Below are positions 36,343 to 45,317 of a stretch of DNA of 64,000 nucleotides, one piece after another (the stretch's first letter is position 1; the number at the start of each line of letters is the position of its first letter). Both the position numbers and the translations under genes were made by a program. Under the pieces are notes generated by a model, which did no database searches, had not been told where the DNA came from, and saw only the letters and a list, made by a program, of their open reading frames with translations. The stretch spans positions 186,001 to 250,000 of the forward strand of contig CAVTES010000005.1 of the NCBI GenBank assembly GCA_963733885.1, in the 5' to 3' direction. The stretch is from JACVRW01 sp963733885. GTDB taxonomy: Bacteria > Actinomycetota > Thermoleophilia > Solirubrobacterales > Thermoleophilaceae.

Positions 36343-37570
36343 GTGCTCCGCGCGCTGCGCCACCGCGACTTCAGGCTGCTGTGGACGGGTCAGGCCGTCT
36401 CGCTCGTCGGGGACGGCATCTACCTCGTGGCGATCGCGTGGCTCGTATACGACATCTCGAACGCGCCCGGCGCGCTCGCGGTCGTCGGCTTCGCGTGGAC
36501 GCTCCCACAGGTCGCGGGCCTGCTTCTCGCCGGCGTGCTGAGCGACCGCTTCGAGCGCCGGCGCCTACTGGTGATCGCGGACCTGGTGCGCTTCGCCGCC
36601 ATCTCGGTGATCGCGGCCCTCGCCCTTGCCGAGGAGGCCGAGCTCTGGCACCTCGTCGTGCTCGTGGTCTTCTACGGCCTCGGCGAGGCGCTCTTCCAGC
36701 CGGCGTTCACGGCGATCGTGCCGGACGTGGTGCCGCGCGAGGAGCTCCTGCAGGCCAACGCCCTGAAGGAGCTGATGGAGCCGATCGGGCTGCGCTTCGC
36801 GGGACCCGCGCTGGGCGGGCTGCTTATCGCCGCCTTCGACGTCGGGGTCGCGTTCCTCGTGGACGCCTGCACGTTCGCGGTGTCCGCGATCGTCGTGGCG
36901 CGGATGACCCGGCAGCCTCCGCCGCGGGAGGCGGCGGGGTCGCTGCGGCGCGACCTCGCCGAGGGCTTTGCATACGTGCGCGCACACGCGTGGCTGTGGG
37001 CGACGCTGGTCGGCGCGGCGGTCTTCCTCTTCCTCACCTTCGGCCCGTTCGAGGTGCTGCTCCCGTACATCATCCGCAACGACCTGGGCGGCGACGCGGA
37101 CACGTTCGGCCTCGTGCTTGCCGCAGGCGGGCTCGGGTCGATCATGGCCGCAGTGACGCTGAGCCGCGTCCGCATCCCGAGGCGCTACGTCACGTTCATG
37201 TGGGGCGCCTGGTTCGTCGGGGACCTGCTGGTCGTGGTGCTGGCCGTGGCGGGCGCCGCCTGGCAGATGTGCCTGATCGCGCTGGTGTCCTTCGGGCTCG
37301 GCACCGCCGGCATGGTCGTCTGGAACACCATGATGAACACGCTCGTGCCGGCCGAGATGCTCGGACGCGTGTCGAGCTTCGACTGGTTCGTGTCGATGGG
37401 GCTGATCCCGCTCTCCTTCGCGGTGACCGGACCGGTGGCCGAGCTGCTCGGGGCGCGCACCACGCTCGCCCTGTCGGGCGTGCTCGGGAGTCTCACGCTG
37501 GTCTTCCTGTTCGTGCCGGGCGTGCGCGATCCCGAGCGGGAGCCGCTGGCAGGGGTCTCCTGTGACCTAG
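36343..37570 (+). CDS. MFS transporter, frameshift near the 3' end
   Basis: An about 408-residue major facilitator with about twelve membrane segments, beginning LRALRHRDFRLLWTGQAVSL as in the enterobactin exporter/MefA-like DHA3 group. The A-motif loop is GVLSDRFERRRLLV. The first helices and pseudo-repeat (SLRRDLAEGFAYVRAH) fit drug or siderophore efflux. As assembled the frame passes through the following genes without a stop; removing one G from the GGGG at 37552-37555 gives an ending LAGSPVT and a TAG at 37568-37570, overlapping the rpiB stop. The GTG start is at 36343. Confidence 0.75.
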
Positions 37571-38008
37571 CGGATCTCCTCGACGTGGCGCACATTCGCC
37601 ACGTCGTCGGCGTCCTCGCTGGGCGCGGCCTCGAACCAGCCGTCCAGGATCTCCCCGAGCACGGCGGGGCTCGTGCTGCGCAGCGAGAGGGCGAGCACGT
37701 TGGCGTCGTTCCACTTGCGGGCGCCGCGGGCGGTCTCGGCATCGGCACACAGCGCGGCGCGGATCCCCGTCGACCTTGTTCGCGGCGATGGAGGCGCCGG
37801 TGCCCGTCCAGCAACAGACCACGGCCTGCTCGGCCCGGCCCTCGGACACGTCGCGGGCGGCGGCCTCGGAGGCCCAGGCCCAGTCGTCGCGCTCGTCGGG
37901 GTCGAGCGCGCCGTGCAGAACCGGCTCGTGCCCGCGCCGCCGGAGCTCCTCCACCACGGCGTCGGCGACGCCGGTGCGCTCGTCGGCGGCCACTGAGATC
38001 CTCACCAT
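37567..38008 (-). CDS. rpiB: RpiB/LacA/LacB-family sugar-phosphate isomerase, one frameshift
   Basis: A protein of about 146 residues, ribose-5-phosphate isomerase B-like. The start MVRISVAADERTGVADAVV, the active-site CCWTGTGASIAANKVDG and the ARKWNDANVLALSLR helix are clear, but the last two are in different frames. Removing one base from the CCCC at 37765-37768 restores DGIRAALCADAETARGARKW. The WTGTG cysteine motif is the family nucleophile region. The C-terminus is VRHVEEIR. It is convergent with the MFS gene. Confidence 0.75.
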
Positions 38009-38029
38009 TCGCAGCCTACTCTTGGGTCG

Positions 38030-38878
38030 ATGCCCGAGCTGCCCGAGGTCGAGATCACCGCCCGGCGCCTGTCGCGCGCGGGTGCGGGAGCCGAGATCGA
38101 GTCGGCGCTGGCGCCCGGCATGGTCACGATGAAGACGTTCGACCCGCCGATCGAAGCGCTCGCCGGCCGGACGCTGCTGGGCGTGCGCCGGATCGGCAAG
38201 ATGCTGGCGATCGACACGGGCGAGCTGGTCGTGCTTGTACACCTCATGTCGGCCGGGCGGCTCCAGCTGTGGGACTCGCGCGCGTCGCTGCGCGACCGCG
38301 CGTCGCGGCTCCTGATCCGGCTCGACGGCGGGCGGGAGCTGCGGCTCCGGGAGTTCGGCACGCAGCAGCGGGCATGGGCGAAGCTCCTGCCGGCCGACGT
38401 CATCGAGGCCGACGAGGCGGTGGCCACGCTCGGCCCCGACGCCTTCCCGGCCCCGCCGCCCGACGAGTTCGCGGCCCTGCTCGACCAGCCGCGTCACCTG
38501 CATCCGCTGCTGCGCGACCAGCGCGTGATCGCCGGCATCGGGCGCTCCTGGGTCGACGAGCTCTTGTGGACGGCATACCTGTCCCCGTTCCAGCGGGCGT
38601 CGGACCTGGATTCGGACTCGCTCGAGCGGCTGCGCGCGGCCTGCGACGCGGTGCTCGGCGGGGCGCTCGACCACTACGAGGAGGTGATCGGAGACACCAT
38701 CCCGGACAAACTGCCGATGCCGTTGCAGGTGCACCGCCGCGCCGGAGAGCCCTGCCCGCGCTGCGGCACGAAGATCGAGGCGATCCACTTCAAGGACTAC
38801 GTCATGTGCTACTGCCCCGAGGAGCAGACCAACGGCCGGGTGCTCAAGGACCGGCGCCTCTCGCGACTGCTGAAGTGA
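38030..38878 (+). CDS. Fpg/Nei-family DNA glycosylase
   Basis: A 282-residue DNA repair enzyme removing oxidised bases and nicking the abasic site. The N-terminus MPELPEVE supplies the catalytic proline P2 and E3; the helix-two-turn-helix is IAGIGRSWVDELLW and the C-terminal zinc finger is CPRCGTKIEAIHF with CYCPEEQ. The variant QTNGR differs from the classic TxxCPxCQ ending, so the subfamily (Fpg, Nei or Nei-like) is not settled. It is divergent from rpiB. Confidence 0.85.
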   Translation: MPELPEVEITARRLSRAGAGAEIESALAPGMVTMKTFDPPIEALAGRTLLGVRRIGKMLAIDTGELVVLVHLMSAGRLQLWDSRASLRDRASRLLIRLDGGRELRLREFGTQQRAWAKLLPADVIEADEAVATLGPDAFPAPPPDEFAALLDQPRHLHPLLRDQRVIAGIGRSWVDELLWTAYLSPFQRASDLDSDSLERLRAACDAVLGGALDHYEEVIGDTIPDKLPMPLQVHRRAGEPCPRCGTKIEAIHFKDYVMCYCPEEQTNGRVLKDRRLSRLLK

Positions 38879-38879
38879 G

Positions 38880-39278
38880 TCAGTCGCTCGGCCAGAACGC
38901 CTGGTCCATCTCGATGTCTTGGTTGTCCGTGTTGGGGGCGCCAAAGGCCAGGATCTCGGCGCCGTCCGGTCCGGCCTCGAACCCACGCAGGGTTGACACC
39001 GGGATGCGCACCGCATCCATCCTGCCCAGCTCGAGCACCTCGTCGTCGAGCTTGACGCGGGCGCTGCCGGCGAGCACGAGATAGACCTCCTCCTGCTCGG
39101 CGTGCCGGTGGCCGAACGGCACCCGGAAGCCCGGTGTGAGCTTGAAGTAGCTGATCCCCGACTTTTCGAGGCCGAGCGCCTTGCGCGCAAAGCGGGCCTC
39201 CATATTGGGGGCGTAGCCAAAACGCTCGCCCATGTCCTCGACGTCGCTCGTCAGGTTGAGCAGGGTGTAGTCGGCCAT
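38880..39278 (-). CDS. Cupin-domain protein
   Basis: A 132-residue single cupin. The core FKLTPGFRVPFGHRHAEQEE gives the first motif G(X)5HXH(X)3-4E, followed by the barrel strands SARVKLDDEVLELGRMDAVR. The second motif is weak. Such proteins are sugar isomerases, dioxygenases or binding proteins; no substrate is clear. The start ATG at 39278 is chosen over upstream in-frame ATGs because conserved residues begin there. A hairpin (CCGGC with loop GCTTGC) lies just upstream. Confidence 0.65.
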   Translation of the reverse strand: MADYTLLNLTSDVEDMGERFGYAPNMEARFARKALGLEKSGISYFKLTPGFRVPFGHRHAEQEEVYLVLAGSARVKLDDEVLELGRMDAVRIPVSTLRGFEAGPDGAEILAFGAPNTDNQDIEMDQAFWPSD

Positions 39279-39330
39279 GCCGGCCATTCTTGCGTAAGCC
39301 GGCGCTTGCGCCGGTCTCAGCGAGCCGACC

Positions 39331-39453
39331 ATGCCGGTCTTGGTTCGGGTTGTCTTCGATCTCTACACGATGGCGCTCGACGGCAGCGGGATCGTCAGGA
39401 TGGCCGCCAACCGCCGACCAGGCCGGTTCCCGGACTGGCAGCCACTGCCATGA
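39331..39453 (+). pseudogene. Possible serine-recombinase remnant
   Basis: A 40-codon reading frame with the pattern RVVFDLYTMALDGSGIVRMA, which resembles the segment (VRRIFELY...GxxxIAxxLN) after the catalytic domain in large serine recombinases. It has no catalytic part and no clear ribosome-binding site. The rest of 39279-39577 shows no other gene. The match is by eye only. Confidence 0.25.
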
Positions 39454-39577
39454 GCAAGTAGCGCGCCAAACCCAGGAGCACGGGCGCTCGTTTCCCACGA
39501 CGCAACGGGTGTCTGAGCCGCGTCTTCGCGGAGACTGCTTCCAAGACTCCTCGAGGTCTGCGACGGATGTACTGTCG

Positions 39578-40669
39578 ATGATCATGAACCTCACGGTCCG
39601 CCGCTGCGCCGACCGCCCCGGGAGTTCTGTGGTCCTGCTCCTTGCGGCGGTGGGTTGCGCGCTGGTCCTCGCCCCGTCCGGCTGCAGCCGATCCTCGGAG
39701 ACAAGCGGTCCCCTGGCGCGGGAACCATCGACGTCAATGGGTAAGCCCGCGGCCGTGCCGCCGGCTGGGAGCTCCACGTACACGTTGATGCAGATGAACC
39801 TGTGCCTGTCCGGTCTGGCCGGCTGCTACGGCAAGGCGGCATACCCGGCCGTGGTGGAGGAGGCAGTGGCCCGGATCCGTGAAGCGCACCCGGACGCGGT
39901 CACCTTCAACGAGTCCTGCCGGAGTGACATCGCGCGGATTGCCCGGCGGGCCGGTTACCACCTGCGCTTCTCGAGAGTGATCTACCGCGGCCAGCGCCTA
40001 CGCTGCGTGCGACCGGGCGGCCGCGGACTCTTCGGTAACGCGGTGCTCACCGAGGCAGCCATCGAGAGCACCGACAGCCAAGATTTCGAGGCACAGGCCG
40101 GCCTCGAGCGGCGCCGGTGGCTGTGCGTCACCACCCGAGTCGACGTCGACGTGTGCACGGCCCACCTGAACACACGCTCGACTGTCGAGGTCGCCGGAAA
40201 CGACGCGCAGTGCGTCGAACTCGCGGCGCTCCTTGCACGTCGCGCAGCCGCGCGCACCGTCACCTTCGGGGGTGACGTCAACCGTCGCCGCTCCTGCGCC
40301 CCCGCCGGCGTCTGGACCCGGACCGACAGGTCCGCCGAGCAGGCGCCCGGTCTCCAGCACGTCTACGGAAGCGGCGCTCTCCGCTCGCCCTCGGCGGAGG
40401 TGGTGCCGGCCACGCACAGTGACCACGACGTCCTGCTGGTCCGCGCGCACCTCACGGCACCTGAGGCTAGGCGCGCTCCGCCACCAGCGCGAGCTTCCGG
40501 ACCCGCCCCTCATCCAGCCACTCGATCCACTGCCGATGGGCGGCGAGCAGCTCGTCCAGCGCCCGGCGGCCGATCTGCGCGGCGATGTCCTCGGCGTCCG
40601 CGGCGAACGCGTCCGCCAGCGCCTGCGCTATCGCGCGGTGCGCTTGGCTGTGGTCCTCCTGCCACGTGA
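39578..40669 (+). CDS. Secreted endonuclease/exonuclease/phosphatase-fold protein
   Basis: The ATG at 39578 opens a signal sequence (SSVVLLLAAVGCALVLAPSG) followed by Cys, possibly a lipoprotein attachment site but with a non-canonical lipobox. The EEP fold is seen in LMQMNLCLSG, VTFNESCRSDIARIARR, GNAVLTEAAIE, CTAHLNT, VTFGGDVNRR and the catalytic THSDHDVLLV, which normally ends the domain near 40455. The assembled frame continues about 70 codons to 40669, antisense to the methyltransferase gene, so the true end is uncertain; a one-base deletion would give TGA at 40462-40464. DNase or phosphodiesterase activity is likely. Base composition is somewhat less GC-rich than its neighbours. Confidence 0.6.
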   Translation: MIMNLTVRRCADRPGSSVVLLLAAVGCALVLAPSGCSRSSETSGPLAREPSTSMGKPAAVPPAGSSTYTLMQMNLCLSGLAGCYGKAAYPAVVEEAVARIREAHPDAVTFNESCRSDIARIARRAGYHLRFSRVIYRGQRLRCVRPGGRGLFGNAVLTEAAIESTDSQDFEAQAGLERRRWLCVTTRVDVDVCTAHLNTRSTVEVAGNDAQCVELAALLARRAAARTVTFGGDVNRRRSCAPAGVWTRTDRSAEQAPGLQHVYGSGALRSPSAEVVPATHSDHDVLLVRAHLTAPEARRAPPPARASGPAPHPATRSTADGRRAARPAPGGRSARRCPRRPRRTRPPAPALSRGALGCGPPAT

Positions 40670-41228
40670 CGACGAGTCCGGCCCGCTCCAGGGAGGTGGC
40701 CACCTCGTCGGCGGGGGTGAGCCAGACCGTGTCGGCGTCGGGCATTGCCGCCCGCTCGGCCGTTGTGAGTGGCGGCCCCTCCTCGAGCGTGAAGGCGAGG
40801 CGCCCGCCGGGCCGGAGCGCCGCGGCGATGTGGCGCACCAGCGCGTCCTTGTCCTCGAAGGCGAGCATCGTCTCGAGCAGGAGCACGACGTCGAAGGAGC
40901 CAGCCGGAAGGGGCGGGACATGCGCGGTCGCAAAGCGGCACGGCAGGTTGCCCGCGCGCTCGCTGGCGATGGCGACGGCGCTCGTGCTCGCGTCCACGCC
41001 CAGGTACACGCAACCAAGCTCCCGCGTGAGGAAACGCCCGGGCCCGCCGATGCCGCAGCAAAGGTCCAGCACCGTGACCCCCGGGCCGATGCCGGCCTGC
41101 ACCGCCAGGGCCCGGATCTCGCCGGCGGTCATGAAGCTCTCCTGCCCGACGAACTCGCCGGGAGCGTACGCCGACACGCGCGCGCGGTGCAGCGCCCGGT
41201 CGAACGGCCCGCGGTCGTCCTGCCTCAC
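40467..41228 (-). CDS. Class I SAM-dependent methyltransferase
   Basis: A 253-residue methyltransferase, last gene of the eight-gene operon (24 bases after the upstream stop). Motif I VLDLCCGIGGPGRFL, the acidic loop LGVDAS and motif post I (FATAHVPPLPAGSFDVVLL) are clear. The N-terminal PGEFVGQESFMTAGEIR precedes the fold as in small-molecule and sterol-type methyltransferases. The methyl acceptor is probably the cluster product. Confidence 0.8.
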   Translation of the reverse strand: MRQDDRGPFDRALHRARVSAYAPGEFVGQESFMTAGEIRALAVQAGIGPGVTVLDLCCGIGGPGRFLTRELGCVYLGVDASTSAVAIASERAGNLPCRFATAHVPPLPAGSFDVVLLLETMLAFEDKDALVRHIAAALRPGGRLAFTLEEGPPLTTAERAAMPDADTVWLTPADEVATSLERAGLVVTWQEDHSQAHRAIAQALADAFAADAEDIAAQIGRRALDELLAAHRQWIEWLDEGRVRKLALVAERA

Positions 41229-41252
41229 GGCCGCGCCTCCGTCGGCACCGGG

Positions 41253-43616
41253 TCAATCGCTCGCCGGCGACGAGCCGAACGCGGTGAGGAAGCGGTCACG
41301 GAACGCGGCCATGGGCCAGACCGGCGCCTTCGGGCTCGGCGACATGCCGTCCTGCCAGCTCCATCCGGCGATCCGGTGCATCACCTTCGGGTCGTGGGCG
41401 ATGAGCGAGATGGGCACGTCGTGGCTGGCGTCCTCGCCGGTGACGACCGTCGCGGGCTGATGGTCGCCCAGTACGACGAGCACGAGGTCGTCGTGGCCGT
41501 AGCGCTGCACGAACGAGAAGATCGTGCTCAGCGAGTACTCGATCGAATGCCCGTAGGCGGCGCGGGCCCGCTCGGCGTCGCCGAAGAGCGAGGCCTTCGT
41601 CGACTCCTCCGCTGGGAGGCGGTCGAAGATCGAGCCGTCGCCGACGTCGCCCCAGGGGATGAACCGGGGAGTACGCGTCCACGGCGCGTGGCTCGAGATG
41701 AGGTCGACCTCGGCGAAGAGCGGCGCCCGGTGACGCTTGGCGAGCTCGCGACGTTGCAGGGCGAGAAGGGTGTACTGGTCGGGCATCGGGGCCACGCCGA
41801 AGCCCGGGCCGCGGTAGCCGAAGTTGCGGCGGTCGTAGACCCGGTCGTAGTGGTAGAAGGTCGAGCCCTCCGGCCACGCCCGGCGGTTCCCCGGCATGGC
41901 GCCGACCGCCCGCCACCCGGCACGCTTGAACGCCCGGGTGAGGGTGAGGCGGTCGTTCTGGACGAGCTGGTCGTACCGCCGCTGGCCGTCGACCAGGACC
42001 CCCGACTGCAGGGTGGAATGCGCGAGCCAGCTGAGACCGCCGAAGGTCGGCGAGGTGAGGAAGGCGCTGCGCGAGGAGAAGCCGGCGGCCCGCAGCTGCG
42101 CATCGCCCCGGTCGAGCAGAGCGTGGATACGGCGCGAGATGGATGAGCCCTGCACCGCGACCCTCCCGTAGCTCTCGACGAACACGAGAAGGACGTCCTT
42201 GCCTCGTAGGCCTGTCAGCAGCCGGTTGCCGGGGCTGGCCCGCAAGCGGTCGTGGGCGATCTCGCGGGCGAATGCCGCGCGATCCGCCAGGCCGGTCTGC
42301 ACCGCCTGCACCTCGTCGACGGCCAGGGCGGCCGTGCTCGACGAGGCGACCGGCGCGCCGACGACGCGGAGGGCCACCCAGACCACGCCCAGCGCCACCG
42401 CCGCCCGGAGCGCCCAGTCGCGGTGGCCGGCCGCGATCCGCGTCACGCGCAGCAGCGCCAGGACCGGGATGGCGAGGAGGGCGACAATTAGCACGACGGC
42501 GACGGCAACGACGAGATTCGCGCTCGACCCGCCGACCGCGTGACGCAGCGTCTCGATGCCGATGCCCACGTAGCCCGAGTCGTCGATCGGATTGAACGGG
42601 CGGTCGAACGCCGTGAAGAACCCTATGTCGAGGACCTTCACGAGCACGAGCACGCCCAGGACCACTCCCGCGACCACGGCCAGCACGCGGCGTGGGGTGG
42701 CGGGCAGCAGGGCGGCCAGGGCGACGACGACGAGGAGCTCGAGGGGGAGCCGCGCGAACGCGCCGAGGGTGAGGTCGCTCGGGTGGTTTGGCGCGACGAG
42801 GGCGGCCCATACGAGCAGCAAGGCGAGGACAGTGAACGCCACGGCGATGCCCGTGCGCAGCGGCCCGCGCTGGGGCTGACCGACGTCACCCTCCGGCCCT
42901 TGGTCGTGTGCGGCGTGCCGGCGGCGCCACAGCCACCACACGCACTCGCCCATCGACGCCAAGAGCAGCGCGAGCGCGGCGACGAGGAGGGCCTGCGTGA
43001 GCGCCAGGGGCAGGACCCCGGCGGCCGCGACCGCCAGCACGACCCCCTGTGACGCCGCGACGACCTTGCGCCAGCGGCGCGGCGGCAGCGGCGCGCGCAT
43101 CCACGGCAGCAGCCACTCGCCGGCGAGGAACACGTAGCGCGCGGCCCCGATCGCGATCACCCACGCGCCGTACGCGGGGGCGACGTAGAGGCTGAGGGCG
43201 AGGATCAGGAACGCGTCGACCTCGCCGTCGAAGCGCGCCCCCAGAGCGGTCGCCATCCCGGTGCGCCGCGCCACCCATCCGTCGACCGCGTCCAGCGCGA
43301 GCGCGACCGCCGCGAGCGTCACGAACAGCGCGACCGGCGTGCCGTGCGTGAACGAGTCCACTGCCAGCGCCGCGACGCCGACGGCGAGCGTGGCCCGGGC
43401 GAGAGTCACCCAGGACGCCGGCCCCAGCCGCTTACCGGGACGGCGCGCGAGGCCGCGTGCCAGCGCCGTCGCCATGGTCACGGCGCAGGCGATGCCGACG
43501 ATCCAGCCCGCCGCGCCGAGCCCGGCGGTTTCCCTCAGGACGGCCAGCAGCAGCACCTGGGCGATCAGCCCGGTGGCCGGGCCCGTCCGACTAGCCCGCG
43601 TCGTTGCCGTGTTCAT
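41253..43616 (-). CDS. CDP-alcohol phosphotransferase fused to a membrane sulfatase/LTA synthase-like domain
   Basis: A 787-residue membrane protein. The first about 190 residues hold the CDP-alcohol phosphotransferase signature: D109, D112, G113, A116, R117, G126, D130 and D134 in AVALALDAVDGWVARRTG and ARFDGEVDAF. Several more membrane helices follow, then from about residue 470 an extracytoplasmic alkaline-phosphatase-fold domain like lipoteichoic-acid synthases (DVLLVFVESYGR, SSHAPWTRTPRF, LVVLGDHQPATVV). One chain could transfer a phosphoalcohol head group from CDP-alcohol at the inner face and transfer or remove a phospho group outside. It is coupled to the RibD-like gene by a 4-base overlap. 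Confidence 0.8.
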   Translation of the reverse strand: MNTATTRASRTGPATGLIAQVLLLAVLRETAGLGAAGWIVGIACAVTMATALARGLARRPGKRLGPASWVTLARATLAVGVAALAVDSFTHGTPVALFVTLAAVALALDAVDGWVARRTGMATALGARFDGEVDAFLILALSLYVAPAYGAWVIAIGAARYVFLAGEWLLPWMRAPLPPRRWRKVVAASQGVVLAVAAAGVLPLALTQALLVAALALLLASMGECVWWLWRRRHAAHDQGPEGDVGQPQRGPLRTGIAVAFTVLALLLVWAALVAPNHPSDLTLGAFARLPLELLVVVALAALLPATPRRVLAVVAGVVLGVLVLVKVLDIGFFTAFDRPFNPIDDSGYVGIGIETLRHAVGGSSANLVVAVAVVLIVALLAIPVLALLRVTRIAAGHRDWALRAAVALGVVWVALRVVGAPVASSSTAALAVDEVQAVQTGLADRAAFAREIAHDRLRASPGNRLLTGLRGKDVLLVFVESYGRVAVQGSSISRRIHALLDRGDAQLRAAGFSSRSAFLTSPTFGGLSWLAHSTLQSGVLVDGQRRYDQLVQNDRLTLTRAFKRAGWRAVGAMPGNRRAWPEGSTFYHYDRVYDRRNFGYRGPGFGVAPMPDQYTLLALQRRELAKRHRAPLFAEVDLISSHAPWTRTPRFIPWGDVGDGSIFDRLPAEESTKASLFGDAERARAAYGHSIEYSLSTIFSFVQRYGHDDLVLVVLGDHQPATVVTGEDASHDVPISLIAHDPKVMHRIAGWSWQDGMSPSPKAPVWPMAAFRDRFLTAFGSSPASD

Positions 43617-44302
43617 TCGTCCCGGAACCGGGGTGAGAGCGCGTAGCGCAGCAGCACGACGTCGCCGATCTGGCGCACCTCGGCGAGCGTCGCGCGCCGG
43701 TCCGCGTTCCACGGGAAGCGCCCGTCGCTCACGAAGCGCGGGGCGCTCGAGTCGCCGACGAAGAAGGGCGCGACGACGAGGTGCAGCTCGTCGACGAGGT
43801 CGTCGGCCAGGAACTGGGTGTGCACGACGCCGCCGCCCTCGACCATGAGCCGCTCCACGCCGCGGTCACCGAGGTCCTCGGTGAGCCAGCGCATGCGCAC
43901 GCGCCGGCCGCCGTCCACGATCGTCGCCGCCAGCCCGAGCCGTGCGCGGGCGTCGGCCACCCGAGGGCTCGGGGTGTAGACAAGCTTCTCGGCCTCGCCG
44001 GCGGTGAAGAAGTTCGAGCGCGCGTCGAGGTCCACCCGGTTTGTCACGGTGATCTTCTTCGGGGACGGTGGGAGCCCGCGGGCCGTGCGCTCCTCGCGGC
44101 GGGCGGGCGAGCGCACGAGCAGCCGCGGGTTGTCGGTGCGCACGGTGACCGCGCCGACCATGATCGCGTCGCAGGAGGCGCGCACCTGGTCGACCCGGTC
44201 GAAGTCAGCCTCGTTGGACAGCGCGAGGCGGGGCGTCCGGTCGCCCAGGTAGCCGTCGAGCGACACGCTGCAGCTCATCAGGGTGTACGGGCGGTCAGAC
44301 AT
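43613..44302 (-). CDS. RibD C-terminal/dihydrofolate reductase-fold reductase
   Basis: A 229-residue NADPH reductase of the RibD_C family, which in riboflavin synthesis reduces the ribosyl group of a diaminopyrimidine. SVSLDGYLGD, CDAIMVGAVTVRTDNPRLLV, RLMVEGGGVVHTQFL and DELHLVVAPFFVG are family landmarks. The deaminase domain of true RibD is absent. With the pterin-synthase homologue it suggests a pterin or pyrimidine precursor. Overlaps with both neighbours (8 and 4 bases). Confidence 0.85.
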   Translation of the reverse strand: MSDRPYTLMSCSVSLDGYLGDRTPRLALSNEADFDRVDQVRASCDAIMVGAVTVRTDNPRLLVRSPARREERTARGLPPSPKKITVTNRVDLDARSNFFTAGEAEKLVYTPSPRVADARARLGLAATIVDGGRRVRMRWLTEDLGDRGVERLMVEGGGVVHTQFLADDLVDELHLVVAPFFVGDSSAPRFVSDGRFPWNADRRATLAEVRQIGDVVLLRYALSPRFRDE

Positions 44303-45317
44303 CCGGGGCTCCGTTCCAACGCGCGGGGACCCCGAGCCCGCCCAGGAGCGGCCGCCCCCGCCGTGACGCCGACCGGGTGCGGCACACCCAGGCCGCCACG
44401 AGGACGACGGCGCCCGGCAGGCTGGCGACGAACACCATCACGCCATACACAACCGCGGTGGCGACCCCGAGCGACGGGCCGAGCCCGGCGGCGGCGAACG
44501 CCCAAGCCGCCACGCCCTCGCGCGGCCCCCAGCCGCCGACGTTGGGCAGCGCCGCGACCTGCAGCACGAGCAGCGCCAGCGGCAGCATTTGGGACGGCGG
44601 CGCGGTTGCCCCCGCGCTCCGCGCGGCGATCAGGAACGTGGCGGCGTGGCCCGCAACGACGAGCGCCGAGGCGAGCGCGATGGCCGGCCACGCCCGCCGG
44701 GCGAGCAGTGCGTCGCGCAGGTCCCGGGCCGCGGCGCTGCGCAGCCGTGTCCACCGGGACCGGCCGACGGCGGGCCGCACGCGCGCCGCCAGCGCGACGC
44801 CCGCTGTCGCTGCGACGAGCGCGAGCGCGACGATCGGCACGACCGCCTGCACGGGCGACGGCACAACGAGGAGCACGGCGACGGTGAGCACGACCTGGAC
44901 GACCTGCCCGGCCGAGCGCTCCCAGGCCACGGCCCGCAGCCCGCGGCCGACGTCGCTCGTGTCACGGCCATGGCTGATCCCGCGGTGGATGTCGCCCACC
45001 ACCCCGCCAGGCAGGGTGACGTTGAGGAAGAGCGAGCGGTAGTACGCGGCCACGGCCGTACCCAGCGGCAGGTCCATGCCGAGGCCGCGCGCCACGATCC
45101 TCCAGCGCCAGGCGCAACACACGGTGGTCAGCACGGCCAGGCCTGACGCGGCCGCCAGAGCCGCACCGTCGACCGCGCGCAGGCCGTCGAGGAACGGGCC
45201 GGTTCCCAGCTGCCAGACCAGGACGGCGAGCGTCGCGGCAGCGGCGGCGAGGTGGACCCACCACCACGGGGCCCGGCGGGTTCTGGTATCGCGCCCGGCG
45301 CGGACGGCGGTCGTCAC
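44295..45317 (-). CDS. Flippase-like membrane protein of the lysylphosphatidylglycerol synthase TM family
   Basis: A 340-residue protein with about eight membrane segments, of the UPF0104/LPG synthase transmembrane family. The conserved elements are FLNVTLPGGVVGDIHRGISH and NVGGWGPREGVAAWAFA. Relatives act as lipid flippases beside glycosyltransferases. In this operon it would move a lipid-linked product across the membrane. GTG start at 45317, 4-base overlap with the methyltransferase. Confidence 0.75.
   Translation of the reverse strand: MTTAVRAGRDTRTRRAPWWWVHLAAAAATLAVLVWQLGTGPFLDGLRAVDGAALAAASGLAVLTTVCCAWRWRIVARGLGMDLPLGTAVAAYYRSLFLNVTLPGGVVGDIHRGISHGRDTSDVGRGLRAVAWERSAGQVVQVVLTVAVLLVVPSPVQAVVPIVALALVAATAGVALAARVRPAVGRSRWTRLRSAAARDLRDALLARRAWPAIALASALVVAGHAATFLIAARSAGATAPPSQMLPLALLVLQVAALPNVGGWGPREGVAAWAFAAAGLGPSLGVATAVVYGVMVFVASLPGAVVLVAAWVCRTRSASRRGRPLLGGLGVPARWNGAPDV

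Noticed and set aside
37571..39084. Continuation of the MFS frame into a 913-residue protein
   Set aside because: The extra part is antisense to rpiB and out of frame with the Fpg/Nei gene; a one-base indel explains the missing stop.
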